Positions 34,801 to 47,310 of a stretch of DNA of 64,000 nucleotides are shown in pieces. The position numbers were made by a program, and so were the translations under genes. The notes under the pieces are model-generated. The model saw only the letters and a program-made list of their open reading frames with translations. It was not told where the DNA came from and did no database searches. Numbering within the stretch: the first letter of the stretch is position 1; every line of letters starts with the position of its first letter. The DNA comes from Chrysoperla carnea (lineage: Eukaryota > Arthropoda > Insecta > Neuroptera > Chrysopidae). Where the stretch lies: NCBI RefSeq assembly GCF_905475395.1, contig NC_058337.1, positions 28,916,983 to 28,980,982 of the forward strand, written 5' to 3'.

Positions 34801-37800
34801 TTATATATATTTTTTTTGCAGAGAAATGAGAAATTTGTAGTTGGTTTTGATTGTGAAGGTATTAATTTAGGTATAAATGGACAATTAACATTATTCCAAA
34901 TTGCAACAATGCAAGGTTTTGCATATATTTTTGATTTGATGACATGTCCAAGTATGATTGATTATGGATTACGAAAATTATTAGAATCTGATGCAATCAC
35001 AAAAGTGATACACGATTGTAGAAATGATTCTGTCAATTTATACAATCAATTTGGTATTACATTGCAAAATGTATTTGATACTCAGGTAAATATAAAATAC
35101 TAGTTTACATATACAGGGTGGATCATTTTAAACTATTATTATGGCTAATAGATCGTTTTGTAGTTATAAGCAATCAAAAGTCATTTAAACAAAAGTTACA
35201 GAGCTTAATATAGGGGAGGGGGTCATGTTCTGACATCAGATTGGACTTAATTCTCTCGGAGTTACTTTAATAGTCAATTTAGATCCTAAAAGGTAAGAGA
35301 TGGAATAACACTTTAAATTAAAGCTTTTGGAGGAATTGTGGCTTAAAAATATGTCATTATTGCATTTAATCGAAAGAAAACACGCTAGCTACAGAAAAAT
35401 GCTTTAGCCAAAAGCTGCCAATAGCAATAAAGGACATTCACATGTGTCCATAACTAAAAATCTGAAATTCTAGTTTCAAAGTCATTTGACCTTCATCTCC
35501 AAATGAACTTGAAAATTTATCTGGGATTTAAAGTTATTAACAGAGGTGAATGACCTTTGTCTTAATAACTTTTTCCTAAAACATTATCCTAAAGCTAGTA
35601 CAGTTTCTTTCGATTAAATGTTATAATGACATATTTATAAGTCGCATTTCCTCCGAAAGATAGCGATTTTCGAAAAATATCTTGAATAAAAAATGTTAGC
35701 TTTTGTATGAGGATCAACTTACTAAATTTAAAGTGGTATTCAATCTCTTACTGTTTAGGATCTGACTATTAAAGCAACCCGGAAGACTAGATTCAATCTG
35801 ATATCAGAACATAATGTCTCCCATCAAACTCAACATACTTTGTTTAAACTACTTTTTTAATGGTTAAATACAAAACGAACTATTAGCCATAATAGATTAA
35901 AATGATCCACCCTGTATGCAATCATGGGCAATTAAAGAATTAATTAGGAGCTGATTTCGAATAATTTTTTTAAATATTTTAGAGTGCTCATGCTGTATTA
36001 CAATTCCAAGAAACGTCAAAACCTGTGTATAAAGTTAAAAATGTATCATTGAATGCATTGTGTGAAATATATAATGCACCAGTCAATCCAATGAAAGAAC
36101 AATTGAAAAATATTTATAGACGTGATCAACGATATTGGTCTCGACGTCCATTAAGCAGAGATATGATTTTATATGCTGGTGCAGATGTTTTATGTCTTGT
36201 TAGTGATCAATTGTATTCTCCCATGATGAGGTACGTGTGATTATTATGCTCTTTTTCATTCGCTTGACTCGTTAAAGATACTTTAGATTCCGTTCACGAG
36301 ATAGCAAGGTGTAGTTGGATGATACCGGTGTATTTGGGCAAAAATATATTTGTAATATATTGCAAGCTACATTTTGTATATCTAATACTTGGACAAAAAA
36401 TGTCGATTATAACCCATAAGTTGTGTCTAGATTTTGATTGCAGAGCTTTGTAATTCAATTTGATCAAAATTGATCGAGTCTCGAAAAAAAAAAGATCGAA
36501 AATTGACCAAAATTGATCGAATTATATAACTGTGCGTGCAAAATATTTCAATTTGGTCAATTAATCAAGAGGTGAACTTTTTGCTGTGATCTGCTTTTGG
36601 GTTGAGTTTCAGCTGATCTTACTGGCATTCAAAGTTCAATAGTCTTTATAAGCGATTTTCATGATTGTTTCCAATTTTATTGAGACACCTTTACAAAATA
36701 TTAGATGACAGTGAATTAAAGATAAAAAATGGATCCATTAAAATCTTACAAACCATCTCTCGGTTGATCTTGATACTATTTTAAATTTTCAAAACAAAAA
36801 CAAAATCTTAGTCAGTTTTTACCGAAATAAAGCTCACAAAATTTCTTGCGACACATTTTTTTGTTTTTCTATTATGCAGAATGCAGCAAGTATATTTTTT
36901 AATTACTGTTCTTGTTTTGTTTTAGATCAATTAAACCCGAAAATGTGCAATTATTTAATGAATTATGTGAGGAACAAATTTTTATGAATATTCGACCAAA
37001 TGATGTGAAACAAAGAAAACGGCAACGTAAAGTTGAAAATGAAGTATCTGATTTAAAACAAAAATTAGCACAAACAAATAAGAATATTGTGCTATCCAAT
37101 AGAGAGATAAGACTTTTAAGGTAAGTAACGCCACTTAAAATACGATCCAAAGATTTGAAATAACTTATAAGGAAGACAGATTAAACTGAAAATTTATTTT
37201 TAATATAGATATTTAGATTTAACCGAAGAAGAAAAAGAAAAGTTAAAAGGATCTTATAAAGTAGCCAGAAAATTAGAGAAATTAGAAAATTTAGGACAGG
37301 ATCGGGATAATTCTGATTCCGATGATGAAGAAATGAATGAAGAGTATCCAAGTTTGGACAGCTATCCTTCAGATAATTCTCTAACAGGTAAAGAACATTG
37401 CCATACATTACTTTTTACGTTTATATTATATTTTTTTTTTAAATTTCTAAGGTGTAGTATCTCCACGAAGCTCAGAACCAGCTAGTTTAACGGAATCCAT
37501 GCAACTGATGGATGAAATATTATCAGATGGTAAAATGGATCGTTTTGAAAAAATAGAAAAATTAGAAGCAATATTGAGTGCAGCCACATTGTTGCCATCA
37601 GATGATCTCTCACCAGAATCTATAATGTCAGTAAATTTTGAATTTCATTTATTCTTTGTAAATCTAGTGGCTCAGTTGTTTAAAAGCATAACCAATTCCA
37701 TACGCGGTAGTACTAGGGTAGCGAATTTGATTTCCGCGTCACAACATAAAACCAGTTTAATTAATAGTTCTAATAGGATGGAGTAGTGCCTGGTGTATGC

Positions 37801-38876
37801 ATGGTATCACAATTCACAATGGATCTGAGTGTGCTCCTCGTGCGCAACCAGATCCTAACTTAGCCTATGCTTTGAAAAACAAATCCATGGCATAGTAGTC
37901 ATATTAAACCAGTTACCATTACTAGAGAGTGTTCTATACAGATCAGTTGATTTTCGACAATATTATCTCTAAAACGTATGCATTTTGTAATTCGAACTCC
38001 TTTGTACAATGATAAAATTCTGTATATTTTGCCTCAAAAATACAAAAATTAGGTTCGATTGAAGATTGGTGATGATATCACAGAAACTACGAGTCTAATC
38101 ATCAAATGAACTCGATTTCTATAAATATTGTATAGAATTTTACCGAAACTGGAGATTGAAAATTTATCTCAAATTTTTGCAATTTTTTAAGGAGGCTTCC
38201 CCCCTAGGAAGAATCGACAAAATTACGAATAACTTTTTTATTCGGAAGGAATGATTTCTCGGATTGATTTCAGGGGATTTCTAAGAAAATATTTGTCTAC
38301 CAGTCAAATAAACTGAATTTTTGCAATTTGTTTTTCGATTAAATCATAAAAAACTGAAAGCAGTTAAAATCACAAACATTTTTTTTTTCGATTTTAAGAA
38401 ATATCAATTTTAAGCATGACTAAATTCCAAAAATTACTCAATTATTTATGGTGATAAAGAACTACACATTTTTAATGTCCCTTAAACGTCGCTGCATTTA
38501 AGTAAATTTATTTATTATATTTAATTCAAAAAATCAATTCTTTATTTTCAGATCATCGTACGCAGCCCAAACAACAAAATCAAACAATTGTACATGCAAT
38601 TGTCATGCAAATAGCGCTGGTAGTCCCAAACATATAATATCATCACCAACAAAATCACATAATAATGATGTTAAAATGGCAGTGAACGATGATAGTATTG
38701 ATATATCAAATACAGCAACAAATATACAAATGGATGTACAAAGTGGTACAAAAATTGTATCGGAGGCTGCATGTCAAACATTATCCACTGGTGATATTGT
38801 TATCACAAAAATATTCTTCCGTGAAGAAGAAAAAGAATTTGAGAAAACACTTGTAGCTAGTCCTAAAAAAATTTAA
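31898..38876 (+). CDS. egl: Egalitarian, dynein/BicD cargo adaptor with RNase D-like domain
   Basis: Exons read as 31898-32321, 32934-34030, 34822-35085, 35983-36230, 36926-37120, 37209-37387, 37452-37630 and 38552-38876, about 970 residues, close to the fly protein. Egl links localising mRNAs to BicD and dynein light chain. The N-terminus (MEYELARNMTLLFFLERLLD) and the RQIAGGSQSGLKKFL block belong to the conserved Egl RNA/BicD-binding region. A low-complexity Q/N/S linker follows (roughly residues 250-430). The DEDDy exonuclease domain starts near residue 508: FDCEG (acidic pair about 517/519), KVIHDCRND (about 572) and LYAGADVL (Tyr/Asp about 659/663) keep the catalytic-type residues. A basic coiled segment ends NREIRLLRYLDLTEEEKEKL. 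Near the C-terminus ACQTLSTGDI resembles an LC8 (TQT-type) light-chain site. Start 31898 has an in-frame second ATG four codons on (31907). Junctions 1-7 keep phase, but exon 7 ends in phase 0 while exon 8 needs two preceding bases, so one junction or a small exon is missing. A strong acceptor at 31766-31767 suggests a 5'UTR intron. Confidence 0.93.
35114..35914. mobile_element. TA-flanked foldback MITE in egl intron 3
   Basis: Starts CAGGGTGGATCATTTTAAAC and ends TTAAAATGATCCACCCTG, with TA at 35112-35113 and 35915-35916. Almost the whole 801 bp is one imperfect inverted repeat: CATCAGATTGGACTTAATTC/GATTCAATCTGATATCAG and TGTCATTATTGCATTTAATC/TTAAATGTTATAATGACATA. TA duplication and CAGGGTGG ends fit a Tc1/mariner-related non-autonomous family. 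Relatives are at 49088-49478 and about 5905-6210. Confidence 0.85.
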
Positions 38877-41800
38877 TTCTAATTTTATAAATCGAATTCA
38901 ATTATTATTGAGCAGTTGTGGTGCTATAACAAAATAATTTTTTTTTCATTGAAAGTATATAGTTTTGATTATTTTCTAAAACATTTTACGAACAACAGTA
39001 ATCAAATATTTTAGTGAGTTAGACAGTAGAGTTACAATTCAAAATTTTAATAATAATATTCAATGTTTAGGCATCAAATATAAAAAAAAAAACATAAAAG
39101 CTCGCTTTATTAAAACACTTTTTGGCGCTTTGCATTTCTTTTAAGGCGGTATTCTCACTTTTTTATATTTGTTTTCACGTTTGTGCAAGTATGTAACTCA
39201 GGTTTTTTTGCTACATAATATTTATTATATATTCAAGTACAAAAGAATGTCTTCAGAGTTTGTTATGTAAGCTAGAACGCAAGTGATCAAACCAACGCTA
39301 TTCTGTGTAACCTATACACGTTCGTAAAAATTACGAATCAAATTTTCAAAATGTTCTGAGTGTTTTACAAAAAATGGTCGATACTGTATGGTACAGGAAA
39401 TTTGGGCTTAGAAACGCACTCTTTTCCTAGGAGCCCGAGGCGTTAAGTCTATTCACATTGTGACATTGTTATGGGTTTGTGCGAACCCGTTGAATTTTCG
39501 TTAAAATATTTCGGACAAAAGATAGTTTATTGCCTGTAAAGCAAATTTTACTCTATCTTTTGAAAAAAAACGCGACTAAAGATTTGTTTAAGTACGTACG
39601 AGCAATAAGGTCGATGTCTATATTAACCAGTAGCTCAATAAAATGGATTTTGATATAAATTCTACGCATGAGAATACCGGCTTAAATCTTGGTCGCATAA
39701 TATGTTGTATTTCAAACTTAACGCACTAAAAAAATGAAATTCACCGACAAACTACTTTAATTAAAAACAAGTATTCTTGTGACCTCGATGTTAAAAAGCG
39801 ATTTAAAATAAATAAATAATCAATCAATTAAATATGCTTGTAAATATAAACTAAGCAAAAAAATTTTACTGAAAAACTATTGTAGCCAATGCAATAAAAC
39901 GGATAAAATGCTAAGTATTTAGATACAAGTATGTCAAATGACATATTGAAAGGAAATATTCTTTGGCACACTCGTTACGATCATTTGTCGTATATAGAAT
40001 TAGTTCAAATCTTTAAATCTAAAATGAAAATTAGATACCTCAATTAAATTTAAGGTATTTTTAAATAATATAAAACGATGCGCTGTTTATAATGTATTTA
40101 GTAAAGAAACAAATCTAAATATTTTCAATGCTATGAAAGTTAATAACTCTGATACTTAAATATTTTTTATTAACATAAAACTATTTTTTATTTAAAAAAA
40201 GACTCTTCATATGCTAAAATTATTTTTAAAAAAATATTTCTATTAAAAAAAAACAAAAGTTGTAAAAGTTAGAAAAAAAAATTTTATATAATTGTTGATA
40301 ATATTAAGAATTAGAGTAAAAAAAACAAAAGTAGGGAAAAATTTATTTAAAAAACAATTTAATTATGGCTTTTTTATAGAACATTTGATAATTTATAAAT
40401 ATTTAGCAAAAACTTTTTAATCTCAAAAAGCAAGTGTACTTACTGAAAATATTACGCAAGTATTCAAATTTCTATATGAGCTATAATATTTTAGCTTTTT
40501 ACGGTGTAGTAGTTGAAACTCAAATGCCAAACTCAAATCATATACAAATTTGTATAAATCTTTTTATTTTAGTTTAATTATTTTCTTGTAATTCTGATGT
40601 GAATCTATCAAATAAGTGAGAACATTGGTTTTTTAAACAATTCAAAATTAAAATTTATTCCCACTGGTTAAAAACTCGGTAATTAATGACGCATATACTT
40701 ATGCGTTATATATTTATATTGTTTTGTCAAAAAAGTACCGGGAATTAAATGAACAAACAATTTTCACGTTAAGAGTGATCATGTGATCTCATGATATCGC
40801 TTTAAAAATGGTGAAATTTTTTTGAAATGGTGATTATTAGCAAAGATTTGCCAGAAATTTTTATCTCCAAAGATTCTTTGGCTCCTCGCTCTATGTCCCT
40901 CGTGTTTTTATCGGTCGTTTTTTTTTTATAAAATTAATTCAAAACATAATTTCTAGCATATTTAGTTTTTATTGTCAACACAAAGCGCTCATTTTAGCGA
41001 TAGGAAGACTAAGGATAGAATTACTAAATGCAAATTCTCGGTACTTTTTTAACAGAGTGAATAAAGTAGCTTCTATGAAAAAAGCAATTCAATATAAAAT
41101 CATTTTAACTGTTATTCGAAAAACAAATCAATGCACGCTGAATAATTAAAACTTTCAAATTTAAACCAATGTTTATTACGTTTTTGATATATCCTGTGTT
41201 GATGAAATTAGCTCGTAATATCGATTATATAGTAATTTCAATGTTAATCATACATTTTAATAAAACTATTCACAACTCGATTGCCCGTAACATTTAAAAA
41301 AAGATCTGATTACGGTGGACTCTTCGACAGGCAACTAGACATAATGATTTTACAAATTTGTGATTTTACCATATTTTTTTTAACAGTTAGATATAAGTTA
41401 TCTAATTTTTTATATTTTATTATTCAACTAATAAATAAATGTTAGTCGATATCACGAGCTAGCTGCCTTATTTTTATTTCTGATCAAGGTTTTTTTAAAT
41501 TTTTTTTGTAACTATAGGCGAGCGAAAAACTCTCAGTAATCTTCGTATACATTTTTTTTCCTTTCATAAAATCAATTTCTACCGTTTAAATATATTTCAA
41601 AACGACTCTTACCTTTTCAATATTTGCCCAGAAATTGAAAAAAGCACATTTAAAGTCCAGTTAAAATCCGGTGCAAAACTGAGAAGATTTTTTTGATAAA
41701 TGACCCATTCATATTGAGAGTCTTGTGCTTTCAAACCTCTCTATTCAGGCGAAGAGCAATCCGCTTTATAAACAGTTCTGTCATTATTCTTACGATGTAG

Positions 41801-44800
41801 TTAGTCGTATATTGACTTACCTAGATAAAAAATTGTTTTGTTTCGAGAAAAGTTAGTTAATTCAAAAACATTTTGGTAAATATATGCTGTTTGGTAACAA
41901 AAATAATTATGTCGCTAACATTCCAATTCACACAAAATACATATATCAGATTGTGAAAAAATCCTCATTTGCTTCATTCTTTATTACCCCCATAGAAATC
42001 GTAGCTATTTTCGTCATCAGACGTGCTTTAGTTACACTATTTAATCGCCGGACGCGCAACGTTAATTCTATTATCGCCTATACGTTACAACAACAAAAAG
42101 TTTATATTTTCTTAATCTAAATATTTATGTATTTTTTAAGATAAAAAGAACATATTTTATACTGTTGCCATAATTTACTATAATATATTATTTATTTTTT
42201 TAAATTATCTTAAAAAAGAAAATTAATATATTTAACAAAGAAAAAAAAATCAGTTTTCAATCAGGTGTGGACCTAGATATATTTGAAATACAAGATTGCT
42301 TCATTATTTATTTTAGTTTTTGGTTCAAGCTGCTAGAAAAAATTTAATATTGAAAAAAAATTGTGCATTTTTGTTATTAGGTGGTGGGGTCTCATAAAAT
42401 CTTGTACGTTTCAATTTATTTCCGAAACCACGCACTGATTAACTATCAGATTAAAATAAACTCAATATTTTGATTATTAATAGAGAAATATTACTGCTCT
42501 AAGCAACTTAAAGTTTTTTTAAGATGATTTTAGGCATGGTATGTTGTCTCTTACAGTGTTATCAAAATTTTTAAATATTATGTAACTTAAGCGAGCATTT
42601 GGCCCTTCTAAAAATTAAAATTTCAAGCTTCGTGCTAGGATGATACGCGTCTAAACTACTAAGGGGCGATTTTTTTTTCTGCTCAGATATCCAATCTGTT
42701 CTTAAGACCATTTATCAAAATAAGACCATATACTTCCCCTGGTTGTCAAAAGTGTGAAATTACTGAAAAACCTGGCATGGAGACACCCATAAATTAAGTT
42801 TTCACAATATAGAGAAAATCCATTTTACGAACTCTGTCAATTATGGCGAATTACATAATATTTACGAATTGATAACATTGTTTTCAAATAATTTCAATGG
42901 TAACAAAATTGTGTTTTTCTTTTTATTTAAAAATACAATTTTCTGTAAATAAATTATCTGTTTTCGCATAAGAAAAAAAACAAATGTAGTTTATTAATAT
43001 ATAAGCATAAATAAAAATACAAAACGGAAAGTGGGAATGAATTGAGGTAAATGCAGAAATTTGAGAGGCAGCAGCTCTTTAGCAATAATTAAAAATTGTA
43101 CAGGGATAATAATAATAAAAAAAACAAAACAAAACGGGAAAGTGTTATTAACTTATTATTTACATAATAATAATTTTTCAGGAAAATACAGTAATCATGT
43201 TTTTTTTATAAATATGTTTTTCTCTTATTTTACTTTCTCATATTTATGTTTTATTTTCTTTGTTTATGATAAAATTAATAAAAAAACAAAAAACTATTAA
43301 CTTCAACTTTAATTATATTATTTTTATAAAACATTCTTACATTCTCACTTATTATGATAATATATTAAACACAAATATACATAAAAAATATACACTATTG
43401 GTCGTGGTTATACATTTAAGTTGATTTAACGCGCTTTTAAGCGGTCGATTCTCTGTGTCTGGTAACCGCACCCATATTCCACCTTGCATTTGTAAGTAGT
43501 CTTGGATTGAATTGATTCTGATTCAGGAATGAGCTATTTTTTGTATTTTTACTAATTCACTAAGTTCATGTTTGCACTTAGCAAACCGTATATTTCCGTC
43601 AGGAAAAAAACATGACCTAATGATTTATGTGGTTGTAATTTTATACTTAAAATTCATTTGATCCATGTTTGTTATTTTTTCACCAGGCAGAAATTATTAA
43701 ATGGATTTAATTCTCACAGCTATATTTTTGCCATTGGTAGTGATCTTTATGATAACGGTGGTGATAACGTCCACGATATAAAAGGGATACTAAATATTTA
43801 TGGAATTTTAACGAGAATTCAGCTCCACGAGTAAAAAAAAATTAAACCATCTGTTAGACTCAGCTGATTTTTTCATTAAATGAAAAGACAAAAGATACCT
43901 ACTTCATTTTACATTTGAATGTGCTGTATCAAATTTTTTCCCTTAGTCTTTTATAATTGCGACAGTTTTCCTAATTTTCTTATATAAATTTTGTACATAT
44001 AATTTTATGTACTTGAGTTGCGATTTACTTTTTTTGAAGAATTGCACATTATACGCTACAACGACAGTGACCCAAATAAAATAAAAACGATTATTTTAAT
44101 GTTTTATATAAATCATCAACAAAATTTTTATTGTCAAAAATTGTTACTTTAACCTATCGTATATATGTATGGTATACAACATGGTAAACAACATTTCCGT
44201 TAAATATTATATATCTGTGCTAGCTAGCTAACAACTATAGTTCTTTTTTCTGTCGCTAGATAGTCTTTCTTAATTAAAAATCTATAACATGGATGTTTGG
44301 TTTCTCAATGTTTTCCTTAAAATGTCAGCTAATTTGCAATAAATTTAACTAAATGAACTATGGATCGAAAATTTTTACATATTTTAATTTACGAAAACGG
44401 TTAAAATTAAAAGGCTATTGCACTTCGAGCATGTAAATGAGTTGTTTTACTAGCTATTAAGAATGGGCTCTTTTAATTAACAATACTTGTCTCAAATACG
44501 CAGAATTTGTAAATGTATGGTAACAAATTCTAGGAATTTGGTACAAATTTTGTACAAAATTTTTCAAGTCATCATCTGCTGGGTATTATCGCATTGAATT
44601 TACTAGATCTTTTACTAGTCAATTCGTGAAATAGCTACAAGGTCCAACATACCTAGGTATATAAAATAATTAAAAAATACTTATTATGTAAGATAATTTA
44701 AAAAAGAAGGAAATTTTGCTTATTTAAAAGTAACAAATAACAATTAGTAACGACTTCAAGAAAGTTAGGTTCTATGTTTCAGCCGTGTGGTTATAAGAAC

Positions 44801-45797
44801 TATTATTACAAAGAAACCTATATCAGAATTTTTCATTTCAACTCTATTGTGTAACTTTACAAAAAATATAGATCATAGATTAAATCAAATTGATTTAATT
44901 GATTATTGATCATTTCATTATTTTGTTTAATGCAAATAAAACAGTATTAAAAAATCATTATTTTGACTAAAATTGAAAACATTGGTTTATCGCATCTTTA
45001 AATACTAGCGTAATTAAACCAAATGCTTCCTTTCCTATTTAAAGTTTTGTAAAATCTTTCGTCACTACAAACTTTAAAAAATCATTGTGAATATCCAAAG
45101 AATCACAGTAAGGTTCTTTTTTTTTAATTTTTGGTCCAGTTTCCCAAAATTAGCATCATTGTAGTACCAATCTTAAGAAAAAGATCAAATTCTGGTCCTG
45201 TTTAAAAGCCAAAGTTAAATTTACTCAAGTAAATGGCCTCATTTACATTTTGCACAAGACCAGTGTTAATCAATGCAGACTTTTACATCAGCAATTCTCA
45301 ACTTTGAATAGTGGATTTTTATTTTGACGGAAAAGTAATAAACAACTTACCGTAGAATACCCGAAAAATCGTGGGTAGCTTTTCACGAAGCTATACTATT
45401 ACATATTGTACTGTTTTTATTCACCACGTGCAAAGTATTTTATGTTACTTTCGAGAAAATCTCGTGCAATTCTGAATTGAAATGCTATATTTGATCCTAT
45501 TAAGTACAATTTGTCCATTAATTCGTCGGCCTATCGATCCTTTTGTTTCGTACCGTAGGCACTTAATTTACGGTTTTTATTCATTTAAGATCTAAAGATG
45601 AAAAATATACCTATTTTTCAGAGTGGGTCCAAATATAGTTAAAAAATAATTAATACATAAATTTCGATAGTTGAGAATTGCTATTCTACATGACTCAAAA
45701 CGTGCAAATTATATAATCATGAACAAATGCATAACACAAAATAAATTACAAAAAATTACTTAAAAAATAATGAATTTCTTATAAAATACAAAACTAT
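38877..45797. other. egl 3' region and intergenic DNA
   Basis: Almost 7 kb with no recognisable gene. The first part must hold the egl 3' UTR, with possible AATAAA sites near 39635 and 39892, and the last part the 3' end of Vhl. The 78-residue frame at 41884-42120 has no family resemblance or splice context. Simple AAT/AAAC sequence occurs near 43108-43135. Confidence 0.45.
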
Positions 45798-46295
45798 TCA
45801 ACTATCCTTATGAATAATAATTGAACCAGTTTTCAATATATGAATTCGTTTCAATGCTTCACATAAATGAAACTCCAACGTATACGGTAATCCTAACTGT
45901 TTAACATCCTCACACGACCGTATTAAATTATGTTCAATTAAATTTAACATAACAGTTAATTTTAAAGATCTTACAGGTAATAAAATATTTAATGTAATAC
46001 GTGCAATTGGTTCGTTTCGGGCACGCCGTGCTGCATTACCAGGACATCGAAATATTGATTTATTCTCAATATTCATACGCTGTTTTAATATTGTATCAAT
46101 TGCCATCCATACATGTGATCGGAATGTGTTCACGTCAACAAATTCATTTGGTTGTAATGTTCGTACATATTCTAGCTTTCCAGCAAAGTTTATCCAAATT
46201 AAATCAACAGATCGGTGTGTTAGATTACGAAATGTGTAGAATGTCTGTTGAGTATTCAGATGTGAACGAATAACATGATTATTTTGATTATTCAT
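45798..46295 (-). CDS. Vhl: von Hippel-Lindau protein (VHL), intronless
   Basis: A single 165-residue frame, ATG at 46295 and stop at 45798. VHL is the substrate receptor of an elongin B/C-cullin 2 ubiquitin ligase that captures prolyl-hydroxylated HIF-alpha. The beta domain aligns with human VHL: DLIWINF against PVWLNF (Trp88), KLEYVRTLQP against PYPTLPP (Tyr98), and FRSHVWMAID against YRGHLWLFRD (His115 and Trp117), so most hydroxyproline-pocket residues are kept, with Thr where human has Ser111. ITLNILLPVRSLKLTVML corresponds to human ITLPVYTLKERCLQVV, the start of the elongin C-binding alpha helix; the human Cys162 position is not a cysteine. The C-terminal helical part (LPYTLEFHLCEALKRI) is diverged. 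Length matches other insect VHL proteins, which lack the long acidic N-terminus of mammals. It is the only gene on the minus strand and sits between egl and TRAPPC2L. Assignment is by recognised motifs. Confidence 0.9.
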   Translation of the reverse strand: MNNQNNHVIRSHLNTQQTFYTFRNLTHRSVDLIWINFAGKLEYVRTLQPNEFVDVNTFRSHVWMAIDTILKQRMNIENKSIFRCPGNAARRARNEPIARITLNILLPVRSLKLTVMLNLIEHNLIRSCEDVKQLGLPYTLEFHLCEALKRIHILKTGSIIIHKDS

Positions 46296-46676
46296 CTTTT
46301 ACTTTTTGCACATTCCATTGATTTTATATGTTTACACAAATACTGTTTTTATTTTTTGACAGTTTAGTCAAATTAAAAGACACATGAAGGTGATTATTGG
46401 GTTTGTTATTGTGCTCACTGTCAACACAGTTCACAGTTGTATTGAGAGCCGATATCAGGGTGATTCATAGAGATATTATAGCAAGATGAATCAGATATGC
46501 TCACTGACTTTCCCTTAATTCCACACTGAGATTCCTCTAAATTGAAAAAATTCCTTAAATCAGAGTTATATAATTAATATTGTTTATGTTTTTAAGTAAA
46601 CAAAATTTAGAGTATATCACGACAGTATGAATATGTATTCGAATTCAGCAGCAATCTACAACTTTTTTTAAAATAA

Positions 46677-47310
46677 TTTTTATACCATGTATATATATGA
46701 AATATATCAAGGTGTACTAAGTTTAGTCCCAAGTTTTTAACGCTTAAAAATATTGATGCTTTGAACAAAATGGTATAGTTGTTCATAAAATCACCTAATT
46801 AGTTCATTTTCGGCTGTCTGCCTGGCGACACGATAGCTCAAAAAGGAAAAGAGATATCAAGCTGAAATTTTTATAGCGTGTTCAGGACTAATAAAATTGA
46901 GAAGTATAGGTCAATTGTGTCTTGTAAACCGTTAGAAGTAAAACAAAAGTTTGAATGTAAAAATTGTTCCTTGTAAAAAAATAAACAACTTTTGTTTGAA
47001 ACATTTTTTTGTAAACCTGACTGTTTACCCGTGAGGGCGCAAATTAGGTTAGAAGTATTGTATAGTATATCTATGTATACAGATATGTTTGTACCTATTG
47101 TATATATTTTAATTTATACGTTACATATGTTATGATTATATGTGATAGTTTGTTTATTACTATATCCGCTGAGGAAGTGAGATGAAGGATACTCTTATTA
47201 CTTTGTTTGTAAGAGTGGCAATTTTTCTTTACTTACATGACGTAAAAATACAAACGATTGCTTAATTAACACTGTCTATACATTTTATTTCAACAATTAA
47301 CTCGATTTGA
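46677..47310 (+). repeat. GTCY-family dispersed repeat, copy 6, diverged
   Basis: TTTTTATACCATGTATATAT, CAAAATGGTATAGTTGTTC, CACCTAATTAGTTCATTTTC, CTTGTAAACCGTTAGAAG, CCCGTGAGGGCGC and CAACAATTAACTCGA follow in family order. The GTCC array is reduced to GGCTGTCTGCCTGG. Confidence 0.7.

Noticed and set aside
41884-42120. 78-codon gene in the egl-Vhl interval
   Set aside because: No recognised motif and no splice or polyadenylation context; frames of this length are expected by chance over 7 kb.
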